Assembly (NCBI GenBank): GCA_004014935.1 | Contig: CP025323.1 | Coordinates: 1,426,001 to 1,490,000 of the forward strand | Direction: 5' to 3' | DNA: 64,000 bases | From: Saccharomycopsis malanga | Lineage: Eukaryota; Ascomycota; Saccharomycetes; Ascoideales; Saccharomycopsidaceae | Shown here: one piece after another, positions 21,017-30,806 of the stretch | Layout: every line of letters starts with the position of its first letter | Position numbering within the stretch: the stretch's first letter is position 1 | Notes under the pieces: generated by a model | Told to the model about the DNA's origin: nothing | Databases searched by the model: none | What the model saw: the letters and a program-made list of their open reading frames with translations, nothing else | Program-made: the position numbers and the translations under genes

Positions 21017-23911
21017 TTATATATTAACATCAACTTTACTTAATTTTTGCTGTACCAATTTCACAAGCTCAGTGCTGTATGTTTCTAATAGATGAGCAGT
21101 ATCATTACTGACAGAATTAAGACTTTTATTCTTTTCGTGATGGCCCTCAAATATTTTCCTTGTCATGTTCAATTCTTGAATTATCAACGCTTTTTCAGCA
21201 TCTAAAAGCCCTGTGGTTGCATATACTTTTCGAAATGCTCGCAAATTATTAACAAGGTCCATAATTGTATTTTCTCTTGGCGATTTAGACCCCTGGATAC
21301 TACCTGAGCTAGTGGGGCGTCTTGAGGGCTTTACTGTTGGACTAGGACTACGTGTGGTATTAATTTTGGAGGCCAATGTATTGGTTGATATGGGTGTCTT
21401 TGCTGTTTTATCTTGTGACAATGAAAGGGAAGACAGTGAATGAGAAAGAGAACTAGTTCCATTATTGTTATTTCTTGCTCTGAGCAGTGAGCCATTATTG
21501 GTTGCAAGTTTCAAGTTGGAAACAGATTTGGATTTTACCACCTTACGTTGGACCTTCACATTCAATAATATGTTGTTACCAAGAAGCGATGGTAATTTTT
21601 TAATACCACTATTATCTATTCGACTAGTTGGGTTAAATTCATCATTATCCAATTTCAATTCCCAACGGAACATACAGCCGTCATTGCTGACAGTTAACAA
21701 CTTTTTAGGTTTTGAAGAATCGCTTGGCTCACAAAGTTGGAGACCAACAATTAAACCAGAATGGCCCCAATTTATAGTAAGCAGTCTTCCTGAGCTGTAA
21801 TTGAACGATCTGACGCTTTTATCAGAGCAAGTGCAAATGATTAGATCATGATCTTTCAAAACCACATAGTTTTCAAGCAATAACGAAGAATTAGACTCGT
21901 TGTAAAGTTTCAAAGTCCTGAGAAGCTCCAAGCTTTTCAAGCTATAAATCAGTAGTAGTTTATCATTGGTGGATACAACCAATTCACTACTGTTTTTAGA
22001 GTGCACTAATTCCATCCTCACAGGCGTGGTTCTAGTACTTATTCGTTTCTCGCATTCCACGTACGGGTTTCCCTCACAGTCAAACTCAATTATATGCGAA
22101 GAAACGGATCTGTCAGCAGAACAAACATAGAATTTGTTTTCATGGCTCAATACTTGTATAATATTTGCCTTATGGACCGTGAGGGTTTGTAGCAAGTCCC
22201 ATTGACTTTCTATTGTATTTGGCTCGCCCGTGTTTTCTTTATGGTTTACGAGCTTTTGTTTATACAATACTTGAATCGTACGATCTCTGCTGACAGTCAC
22301 AACAAAGATATAATTGTTTATGGTGAAATGTGTAATGTCGTTAATGGCAGACTCGTGAATTTTGGCATAATATGAATATTCTTGAGTGCTCAAGTTCTTA
22401 ATGAAACAGAATCCTAGCCGGTCTCCAGCCAAGAGCTCGTTTTGATTCATAATATTCATGGCAGTAAGCTTGTTTTCTACACTTTCGCCTTCTATCAAGT
22501 CTATCGAGTCTATTTGCTCTGCTTTGAAATCGTGGTTGTGTAAGATGCCTATGTCGCCATATTCTGACCAGAAAAGCGACTTATTGGCAGCGTTTTTCTT
22601 GAGTCCACATATATGTTTGAATATAGGCTCTATGAGATTGATGCTTTGTCCAGTGTCACTACGATAAATGTTAATTTCATTGCTATTGTTGATGTAGATG
22701 AGCTGGTTCTCAACTGTTCTGATGGCTAATACGGCTGCTTTACCACCCTTATTAGCATATGTGTTATTGACACCGCCGGCCAGGGAATTCCGTTTATGTA
22801 AATCTATATCGACGGGGGCAGTTTGTAAGTTTTGAAGTGGTGTTTTATTCAATACAAAGGAATCTGCAGTTTTCTCTGCCCACCATAACAAGCCGTCATG
22901 GATATGAAATGCAGAGCTGTTGAGTTTGATTAGTGGTTCTACAAGAAAGGTTTCTTGGGACAAACCAAGTTTGCAGAGAATACCGCTGTCAGAGAGAAAG
23001 TAAGCGGTATTTGATGGCTTATCAATCACAGCATCTATAAAGTTTTCGTTTAACAAGTTGCCTAGCAAAGCGTTTTTGCCTTTGATGATAACCAATGATC
23101 TGTTCTCATGACTCTTTTCGAAACTCCACACTCTGATGTGTCGCATGCCGTACGTAAATATGGAATGGTCCTTCCATATGATGTTGTTCACAATGGAGGT
23201 ACATTTATTGGTGCCTACCAAGCCGATGTCAAAATGGGTTGCAGGTGCAAATCTCCAGATGTTCATATAAGCATCAGTGGATACACCTAGGGAAACAAGA
23301 TACCTGCTGTTCTCAGAAAAGGCCAAGCAATTTACTCCAAAGGAGTGCTCGCTGATAAATGCAAGAGGATAATCGTTGGAGTCCTTGGCTAGGGAATATA
23401 TCAATACCCGTGGTTGATATCCAGTTTCGCCTACGGCTAAGAGCTTTTTATTAGGCGACATTGCCACACAGGACACAGTTCTCACTTTGTCTCGAAGTCT
23501 GGAATTCGAGCCGCTCAAACTGCCAACCAGATTGTTGGCATTGGCGAAACTGTTGCTGCCAGCAGCTACACTAGCTGTACGATTCAGATTTACGTCTTCA
23601 TGATGAAGTCTGTTTGCGCCAGAGACATTGTTAGCACCTGATGTGATCTCTATGGGACAGGGCAATTTAGGAAACCCAAACAAGTCAGTCTTGATATTGT
23701 CTTTACTTTTGCAATCACTGGCATAGCTGCTTAAATTCAGAAGATGATTTGCACAGAAAAATCGCTGCGAACAGATCTCAGAGTCTTTCAAGCTACAAAC
23801 AACAACCCCTCCACTAGCAGTATACACAATGGTGTCATCGTTTATCGAAAATGAAGCATTGTTGGTAATTGAAGCGCCAAATATCTGGTCAATCGCTAGT
23901 TGCAATACCAT
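21017..23911 (-). CDS. WD-repeat protein of the MAPKBP1/WDR62 type
   Basis: A 964-aa protein with two WD40 propellers (about residues 130-720) and a Ser-rich tail ending in a helical segment. The first propeller has the order and wording of animal MAPKBP1/WDR62: VSCVAMSPNKKLLAVGETGY, FGVNCLAFSENSRYLVSLG, HIRVWSFE, then LLGNL. A linker with SRSPSPTVKPSRRP-type phosphosites follows. The last 60 residues look coiled-coil. The animal proteins are scaffolds for JNK signalling and spindle poles. The yeast role is unknown to me, and I recall no S. cerevisiae orthologue. The ATG at 23911 is the first in frame. Confidence 0.65.
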   Translation of the reverse strand: MVLQLAIDQIFGASITNNASFSINDDTIVYTASGGVVVCSLKDSEICSQRFFCANHLLNLSSYASDCKSKDNIKTDLFGFPKLPCPIEITSGANNVSGANRLHHEDVNLNRTASVAAGSNSFANANNLVGSLSGSNSRLRDKVRTVSCVAMSPNKKLLAVGETGYQPRVLIYSLAKDSNDYPLAFISEHSFGVNCLAFSENSRYLVSLGVSTDAYMNIWRFAPATHFDIGLVGTNKCTSIVNNIIWKDHSIFTYGMRHIRVWSFEKSHENRSLVIIKGKNALLGNLLNENFIDAVIDKPSNTAYFLSDSGILCKLGLSQETFLVEPLIKLNSSAFHIHDGLLWWAEKTADSFVLNKTPLQNLQTAPVDIDLHKRNSLAGGVNNTYANKGGKAAVLAIRTVENQLIYINNSNEINIYRSDTGQSINLIEPIFKHICGLKKNAANKSLFWSEYGDIGILHNHDFKAEQIDSIDLIEGESVENKLTAMNIMNQNELLAGDRLGFCFIKNLSTQEYSYYAKIHESAINDITHFTINNYIFVVTVSRDRTIQVLYKQKLVNHKENTGEPNTIESQWDLLQTLTVHKANIIQVLSHENKFYVCSADRSVSSHIIEFDCEGNPYVECEKRISTRTTPVRMELVHSKNSSELVVSTNDKLLLIYSLKSLELLRTLKLYNESNSSLLLENYVVLKDHDLIICTCSDKSVRSFNYSSGRLLTINWGHSGLIVGLQLCEPSDSSKPKKLLTVSNDGCMFRWELKLDNDEFNPTSRIDNSGIKKLPSLLGNNILLNVKVQRKVVKSKSVSNLKLATNNGSLLRARNNNNGTSSLSHSLSSLSLSQDKTAKTPISTNTLASKINTTRSPSPTVKPSRRPTSSGSIQGSKSPRENTIMDLVNNLRAFRKVYATTGLLDAEKALIIQELNMTRKIFEGHHEKNKSLNSVSNDTAHLLETYSTELVKLVQQKLSKVDVNI

Positions 23912-24655
23912 GATGTTTCTTTCTAACCCATTAAACGGTATTAAACCTTGCGAAGGTATTCTTCAAGCCTTAGAATAGTATACAATTTCCAGTATCAACC
24001 AATATAAAACTCTGATACCAAAAGCTGATGAATATTAACCGCTTGGTATCAAGAGCTCTCACCTAGAAAACCCAACAGCTAGCCAGAATCACTATCACCG
24101 CTGCGATGAGTGAGGATTGAAAATTTCAATGTCCATCATTCTGGTACCGCAAAACGCGCTGTTGTTAACCAAACCGAATTGGTCGATTTATTGGGATCTG
24201 CGATTTCGCTTGAGCATCGATGATCCTTGTAAAAAACGGATAAGTTGGGCTTTGAAATGTAAGATTATCATTAAGTAAACTGTATAATGTATGAGATTCG
24301 ATGGTTTTTATAAAAGTGGATACACATAAACTGGGCCTGGATTATAAGATTATTAATATGTAGACCGTATAATATATGATCTCGATGTTTTGTATGAGAA
24401 TCATGTCTTGTCGTAACTGGTTGTGATCTAGCTACAGTTCTGTGTGATAGTAGTATAGTGTTGATATTGATTATTTTGATAAGACAGTTAAAATATATAA
24501 TAATCATTTACTAATTACAGTGCTGATATAGCTAAATACAGTTAATATAGCATTGCTAATCATAACGACATTACGTGTATCTTATAAACCCATACGTTGC
24601 TGGCCTAATATTAAAGCCAAGAGTGAAAATATAAATTCGGTAAAGAACAGAAATC
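23912..24655. other. intergenic with two similar local segments
   Basis: No gene seen. Two stretches (about 24257-24320 and 24345-24400) resemble each other: TAAGATTAT...TAGACTGTATAATGTATGA-like lines occur in both, which suggests a local duplication that has diverged. Confidence 0.4.
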
Positions 24656-24694
24656 ATATGTACTGGGCTTGAAATATAAGATTATTATTATTAT
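24656..24694 (+). mobile_element. 39-bp SINE remnant, extreme 5' truncation, 13-bp target-site duplication
   Basis: Only the last part of the SINE is present (ATATGTACTGGGCTTGAAAT, then an ATT tail). It is flanked by the identical 13-mer AAGAACAGAAATC at 24643-24655 and 24695-24707. A very short 3' piece with tail and perfect direct repeats is a classic aborted target-primed reverse transcription product. Confidence 0.85.
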
Positions 24695-24781
24695 AAGAAC
24701 AGAAATCTCTACATTAATTGGATGAATTGCACTTTAATGCGTAATCTGATGAAGAGTACCTGTAATAATAATAATAATAAG

Positions 24782-24968
24782 CCACTGGGCCATTTGGCTC
24801 AGTGGTCAGAGCTCTCGAAGAAGAGAAAAACAAGACCTAACAGGAACATGGGCGAGCCAACTATGATCAAAAGGACATGATTGGGCTTTACCAAGTCCCC
24901 TTAGACATGGCGCGTATATACGAAACTGATATGTACTGGGCTTGAAATATATGATATTATTATTATAT
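24782..24968 (+). mobile_element. SINE, short form lacking the B box
   Basis: Intact head start with A box TGGCTCAGTGG, the GAAGAAGAGAAAAAC line and ACAGGAACATGGGCGAGCC. It then jumps straight to the 3' part: ATGATCAAAAGGACATGATT, CTTTACCAAGTCCCCTTAGA, and the TATATACGAAACTGATATGT end with an ATT tail. The B box and central body are missing at the same junction as in the copy at 55291. Confidence 0.85.
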
Positions 24969-24987
24969 AGATAATATATAATAACAT

Positions 24988-25333
24988 CTGCTATTTCCAG
25001 TAAATATAAGTTTCGTGTATACGCGCTATGAAAGGGTTTGATAAAGCCCAATCATGCCCTGTTGATTATAATCTGATTATAATCCTCTCATAATCCTCTC
25101 ATAATCTTCTCATCCAATTGGGTGAAACCACTAGACTTTGGTCTAGGTCGTGTTTCAGACAGTTGCACTTGTCTGTTCAACATGGTAAAAGTAGCTAGTA
25201 AAAAGTATTCGTATTGGGAGTCAAACTCATGTTCCTGTCAAGTCTTTATCAGCTAAACTATCCTGCCAGGCCTTTTTCTCTTCTCCAACAGCACTGGCCA
25301 CTGAGCCAAATGGCCCAGTGGCCCTCAAAGGAT
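24988..25333 (-). mobile_element. SINE, long form, full head and body, 9-bp target-site duplication
   Basis: On the minus strand it runs from the head (CCACTGGGCCATTTGGCTCA) through a small internal duplication of the CCTGGCAGG line, a weakened B box (GTTTGACTCCC), the body with CTAGACCAAAGTCTAG, three 12-bp units around TTATGAGAGGA, and a shortened 3' end. TAATAACAT flanks it at 24979-24987 and 25334-25342. It lies immediately beside the short form in the opposite direction. Confidence 0.8.
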
Positions 25334-25342
25334 TAATAACAT

Positions 25343-25833
25343 ATTTATATTTGCAGAAAAGTCAGTTATGTGTCTACACGCCCAATTGTAAATGAGTAGG
25401 GCCTGAAATATTGGAATTGGTCCTGTTTTCATGGATAACGGTTCCTGGCACTAACAAAACGGACTATAAATGGATGCCAATTTTAAAGAGAGTTTGCCAA
25501 GTAAACTAGTACCTTTTACTGAGCCTAAAATGGATGTCATTTCTCTAATAGATAAATCTTTTAAATATCAAATCTTCAAATTGAAATTCAACTTGTATAC
25601 AAACCACCAAATCCCATACAAGCTTGATAATTAAAATACAATAAATTAAACTATACTAACTGGCTGTTAACCCAAATACAAGAACCAAAGAAACAAAAAC
25701 GAAACAAAAACCTTGAAAAACACCCTAAAACAAAAATCCAAGCACTCTCTATCCTTGTAAATTATATTATCCTGAATTGAAAATAAGAAGAAAAAAAAAA
25801 GTCATGAGAAAATAATACTAGAAAGTCAAAATC
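25343..25833. other. 3' flank of the STP-type gene
   Basis: AT-rich, A-rich on the plus strand. No gene or repeat copy recognised. Confidence 0.45.
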
Positions 25834-27780
25834 TCACACGGTTGAAACAGACAAGTCCAGTTCCAGCTCTTCGACCTTGACAGCCTCGTTGGCGATTGAA
25901 GTTGAATGGAAAAATGAGCAATTTCCTTTTTCAATGTGGTCCTCCAACCAGATGTTATTGTTGTGGAAGTATTCTAGACAACCTGCGCATCTTCCGCCAA
26001 CGTCATTTCTTTCTGTAGACTTGGTTCCCAGAGGATAGATGAAGTGAAGGGCTTTTAGATGGGTTTTGTAGGTATCTCTTCTTGAAAAGCCGCCGCTAGG
26101 ATGGCATTTTGCGCCAGCAAGGCTTAATTTGGACTTTTCATGCTTAGCATCGTCCAGGATGTCGACTTTGGTAACGTCTTGAGGGGCTGGCTGATCGGAT
26201 TTGAAAAAAGGACAAATGAAAGCTTTCAAAGCCGAATGTTTTTTCAAATGTCTGGATAAATAGCCTTTGACTTTGAAGGAAGCAGAACAATGATTGCATA
26301 CAAAGGTGGTTGGGTTGGTGTTCTTCTTGCCGCCAATGTTGCAGAGTTTTGCTTTGGTCATGATGGCACCGTTGCTGTTTCCTGACAATCTGGTGATAGA
26401 AACGCCCTCGGAAAGGATGGTTTTGCTATTTTTGCTGCTGGTTTTGAAGTCGCTGCACATTGTGGAGAATTTGGCGATATTGCTCACCGGTTTGGAGGAG
26501 TATTGGAAGCTGGACGACAAGTCGATGACTGTTTCTTGGAAAGGCGGATACCGGCTTGGTTTTTTGGTTTTTTTGGTAGGGATTTCTTGATTGATGATGG
26601 AATTCAGGCCAATATAAGGCGATTCTTGACTGATGATGGAGTTCAGGTCAAGAAAAGACGATTCTTGTTTGATAAAAGGTTGTGCGGATGATTCGGTAGG
26701 AAAAGAAGATAGCTGATAGCTTTGGAATGTGGGAGATGCAAAATAGCCATTGGTCATAGCCAATGTTTTGGAGCGTTTGGACATTGCCGGTTTTTGCTCC
26801 ATTGTAGGGAAAGTGCCGCTGGAGTATCGTTTTCTGGACAATGTCTGCGGATTATGGAGCGAGAAATGGCAGTTGAGCTCGTCGCTGAGAGGAATGTCGA
26901 CTTCCACGTTCTTCTTGTGTTGATAGCTTTGCGTGTTGGACATGTAGCCCAAGGAGCTTTCGGAACCGGCCAATGAGTACGGATACTCGTCAGTGCTGCT
27001 GTGGGTGCTGACGGGATCATAGGCAAAGTCCGAATGGATGTCTGATTTCACCAAAGGAATGTCTTTTGGCGACGAGTTGACGTTTTGCTCGGCATACAAC
27101 GAGCTGTGGATATTGTGGTCAAACTGCAAGGTGTGCTTGTAATCCAGACCCATGAGGGTTTGGGCACCCAACTGATTGTATAGCAATTCATTGTTTTCTT
27201 CGTCATCTTCCTCGTCGTCTTCTGCTTCTGCTTCCTCGCTTCTCAAGTCAAAGTGGAAACTCTCTGCTGCTTGCACAGAGTCTACAGAACCGTCCACAGG
27301 ATTGCAGAAGCTGTTGATCATGCCTGAGCCTGGAGCATTCGACACGGAATTATAGTTCAAATCTTTGTATAAAGACTCTACAGTGTGATTGTCGAAATTG
27401 AATGCACTGTTGTCAACAGAGAAACTATCAAGCGCAAACTCGACGTTTTCTATGCAACTTTTAACGCCATTTTCTCTGGCAGCCTTGCCAGCCTTGCCAG
27501 CAGTGTCTGCAGGGCTTTTCCCATCATTCTCCTTTGGAAACAAGTACGACAACTTACTCTTTCGGTCGCCTTTGCTGCCCACCGCCTTGCTGCCCACCGC
27601 CTTGCTGCCCACCGCCTTGCTGAAGCCCAAGTTGTTCAATATAAGCTTGGGAGGCTGACGGTAGTCGCTGGATGAAAGATTGATCGAAAACACCTCGTCA
27701 TTTCTACGGTAGTCAAAGTGGGAAAACTCAATCACCGAATCCTCTGTATTGAACTCGCCCGGAGTATTAAGTTCAAGCAT
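25834..27780 (-). CDS. C2H2 zinc-finger transcription factor of the STP family
   Basis: A 648-aa protein from the ATG at 27780 (MLELNTPGEFNTEDSVIEF); a TTG lies upstream. The C-terminal finger block is of the Stp1-Stp4 type: FVCNHCSASFKVKGYLSRHL (C2H2 finger 1), FICPFF, KCHPSGGFSRRDTYKTHLKA (finger 2), HFIYPLGTK, and GRCAGCLEYF then DHIEKGNC (finger 3). In S. cerevisiae Stp1/Stp2 are processed by the SPS amino-acid sensor and switch on permease genes. The N-terminal retention motif of those two is not obvious here, so Stp3/Stp4-like is equally possible. The N-terminal part is acidic (EEAEAEDDEEDDEENNE) and has a VGSKA triple repeat at about residues 58-72. Confidence 0.78.
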   Translation of the reverse strand: MLELNTPGEFNTEDSVIEFSHFDYRRNDEVFSINLSSSDYRQPPKLILNNLGFSKAVGSKAVGSKAVGSKGDRKSKLSYLFPKENDGKSPADTAGKAGKAARENGVKSCIENVEFALDSFSVDNSAFNFDNHTVESLYKDLNYNSVSNAPGSGMINSFCNPVDGSVDSVQAAESFHFDLRSEEAEAEDDEEDDEENNELLYNQLGAQTLMGLDYKHTLQFDHNIHSSLYAEQNVNSSPKDIPLVKSDIHSDFAYDPVSTHSSTDEYPYSLAGSESSLGYMSNTQSYQHKKNVEVDIPLSDELNCHFSLHNPQTLSRKRYSSGTFPTMEQKPAMSKRSKTLAMTNGYFASPTFQSYQLSSFPTESSAQPFIKQESSFLDLNSIISQESPYIGLNSIINQEIPTKKTKKPSRYPPFQETVIDLSSSFQYSSKPVSNIAKFSTMCSDFKTSSKNSKTILSEGVSITRLSGNSNGAIMTKAKLCNIGGKKNTNPTTFVCNHCSASFKVKGYLSRHLKKHSALKAFICPFFKSDQPAPQDVTKVDILDDAKHEKSKLSLAGAKCHPSGGFSRRDTYKTHLKALHFIYPLGTKSTERNDVGGRCAGCLEYFHNNNIWLEDHIEKGNCSFFHSTSIANEAVKVEELELDLSVSTV

Positions 27781-30139
27781 GTTGCAGGCCAAATGAACTC
27801 AATCGATAAATAGCTACTATATTGTCCGGTTTGTCTGCTCTTATAACCAGCCCGTTTAGATGCTCCACACAATCGGTCTGCAAAACTAACCTAATGGATT
27901 ATAGCTCAATATATAAATAAATGTATAGCCTGTGACTAAGTCTCGAAAAATAAAATCCAACAATCTCACCGATCAATGCGTTTAATATATGTACCAACAC
28001 CAGATAGACGCAGAAAAATAAATCAGATTCCATAACAATACGGAGATATATCAAAAGATGGAAAGATAATCACTACAGACACACTGATTCTCACAGTTTA
28101 CCGGCCTCGGTGCATGAAAAAGAAACAAAATTCCCTTATTAAAGTTATCTCTATTCCAACTCTCAACACCAGTCCTTCAACAATTCGTTCGTTAAAGCAC
28201 TTTCACCGAGGAATTACAACTAAAGATAATGCACTTGCCAATTGATTCTCTGCCTTTCCTAATCCAGCCCAAGTCCCGTATCCTCCAGTCACCTGATGCT
28301 CCGATTCTGCAATATTCCGTGTGCCGCTCCTTTTCTCCAACCCTCCCTCTACACAAGGTATTCTATCATACTCTAACGCTAAAGCCGCACCCTTCATCTC
28401 CCTATACCAAAGGGATATGCCGCTCTGCTAGCCTATCTTTGGTGGGCCAATCTGTATATACATGTAGATTAATGTACGTTTCTGCGATTGCTGCCGTGCA
28501 AATTTTCACATCATGCATAGATGCATAAACATGCGCGTGCATGCACATGCAGGCCGGAAAATTGCTGATAGCCGAGTATTGATTTTTTTTTTCTTTTCTT
28601 CTTGTTATTTTTGCATGCATGCGTGCATGCATGTACAGTACTATTCAATCCTGAATGTAAAATAATAAAGAAACTATTAATTTAATAGTTATTGTTCTTT
28701 ATCGGCCTATCAGTCTTCCAAACCCCTCCCTCTCCTCTGTTTGACCTGCCTCAATTAATTCCTAAATTCCATTCTTTCACATGCTAGCCTGTCATCGTCC
28801 CACAATTGCTGCTAATTTAACCTGCCCCCTTCTGCAGCAATGCAATGCACTTGTTATAGTGCTTCACTGCCGTTGGCCAATGACCGTTGATTATTGTGTG
28901 GGAATATGTATTTACATGCACTTGTATGCCGGCGCCTGCCACTATCACATTCTACCGCATGGCTTGTCGCTCATTAGTTGGTATCTTACCCCTTATACTA
29001 ACTAAACCACGACCTGTCTTTGCAATGTACGGTTTGATAGCACTGTAGTATCACTCTGTCTTTCCTGATAACTAATCACCCAACAATCTTCTTTATTCAA
29101 TAAATCTACTATAAGACATTCTATCCTGGCCAAGATATGTATACGCTCTTGTATGCTGTTGGATGCACACGCCTGCATTGAACTGCGAAGAACTGCGTTC
29201 TGTCCATCCAGCGGAAAAACCCCAAAATCCGCCGGTGAAACAGGCTGTGGCTGAGATTCAATGACATGGGCTTATTATCCTTGGGCCCGAGACATCCTTG
29301 CCGCTTATAAGTATCAATTGGTCATTTCAGGCCTAAAATATGAATTGCTCCTATATCAAAAATTCATAGACTGTTCATGTAGTATTTTATGTGGCTCTCA
29401 TGCAAGAGTGCGTTATACGATATGTCAAACGCTTGCGTTTGCACGGTTCATGCCGAGTGCGTGAATCACTACAGGAGAGAAAATCCTTATCTTTGTCATC
29501 TATTTTTTAGGGTCTTTTAGACTTACAGTACCCAAAAGCCTTTTTTTATATACGAGTTTCGCCAGTATCATTACATGATCTTCATATACCCCAGAAAACG
29601 AATTCATTAATACCTTGCAAAGACACTCACAATGACAACGTCCCATCAGCTGCAAGTAAACGCCCCAATGTGGAATTGCCGGATACGGCACAGTGTCGTA
29701 CAGGACAATGCCTGCATGTACCATAGGTCAACATAAAGTGCCAGAAAGTGCTTGATTATATATGCCTCCTCCTTTCAAGCTTGGCTTCTATTGTTAACGA
29801 CAAAACCCAGTTCCAAGCCTTAAGTATCTGTTAGTGTGTCAAGCTAGTCTAAAGTGCAAGCTCCGTAGTAAATTTGGTGCATCAAATGCTGCATAACTAC
29901 AGGGGGTGTACATACGTCAAATACACATGCCCCGTGCCAATGGTACACCCCTATATTGTTTTTACCATGGTATAGGTATATGGTGGGATACATACTGGTA
30001 GTATAACTAATATGGGATGTTGACGCCTACTATTTCCACAATTAATGTAATAAAAACATGATTATTGAGATACTATTTGTTTTAAGAGCTGGGACATTTA
30101 TGTTTAACATTTCTATTTCGTTGAAAAATGGCAAGCACA
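27781..30139. promoter_or_regulatory. long intergenic region upstream of the STP-type gene
   Basis: About 2.4 kb without a credible gene; the short frames here have no coding character. It contains a cluster of CATGCA/TGCATG words (28513-28635) and an inverted repeat GGGGTGTAC/GTACACCCC (29903-29911 and 29943-29951). Long upstream regions are common for regulated transcription factors in yeasts, so this may be largely promoter. Confidence 0.45.
28513..28635. promoter_or_regulatory. cluster of CATGCA/TGCATG words
   Basis: Within about 120 bp there are nine or more overlapping CATGCA or TGCATG words in two groups (28513-28551 and 28613-28635), separated by a T/C tract. They alternate purine and pyrimidine. 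It may be a multi-site binding region or a simple-sequence expansion. Confidence 0.45.
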
Positions 30140-30147
30140 TGTGTCTA

Positions 30148-30442
30148 TTAATGATAATATTGTATATTTCGAGTAAATATCAGTTTCGTATATACGCGCT
30201 ATTTCTGAAAGGACTTGGTAAAGCCCAATCATGTTTTGTTGATCATAATCTGATCATAATTTCATATATCGTAATTGCATCATCTGATTGGTTCAAAGCA
30301 TTAGACTTTGGCCGAGGTCGTCTGTTCAACATGGTAAAAGCAGCGAGCAAAAGTGTCGTCTTTGGGAATCGAACCCGTGTTCCTGTTAGTCTTTTTTTTC
30401 TTCTCTGAGAGCACTGACCAACTGAGCCAAACGGTCCAGTGG
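30148..30442 (-). mobile_element. SINE, long form with intact boxes, 8-bp target-site duplication
   Basis: On the minus strand it has the head GACCGTTTGGCTCAGTTGGT (A box matches TRGCNNAGYNGG), a GAAGAAAAAAAAGACTAACA line, a perfect B box GGTTCGATTCC, the body (with a gap at the GTGCAACTG line), TGATCATAATC units and the 3' module. TGTGTCTA flanks it at 30140-30147 and 30443-30450. Confidence 0.85.
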
Positions 30443-30450
30443 TGTGTCTA

Positions 30451-30806
30451 CTATTTAATCTGCTTTTTATTGAGATGTTTATAATTTGTCTCTAGATAAT
30501 TTTGACGTTTATTCCGATTAAAACGTTGGAATTGGCTGTAACGATATAGCTGCTACCAACTAATATTGTTAATGGTCATATATATAGAATAGGTGTAATA
30601 GTCTTGTCTAACCAAAGAATTATATCAACCAGTATTGAAAGCTATATTTATGCAGCTTCAGCAAATGACTATATTTATGGAGCTTTGGTGAATGACTATA
30701 TTTATAGAACTTCGACAAATGGAAAGCTGTTGCCTTCTCTACAAAATCATTAAAAATACTAAATGTATAATAAATTTATAATCTATAAACGTAAATCTAA
30801 CGAACA
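30451..30806. other. 3' flank of the secreted-protein gene
   Basis: Contains three imperfect copies of a short unit around AATGACTATATTTATGGAGC (about 30640-30725). Nothing else seen. Confidence 0.45.
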
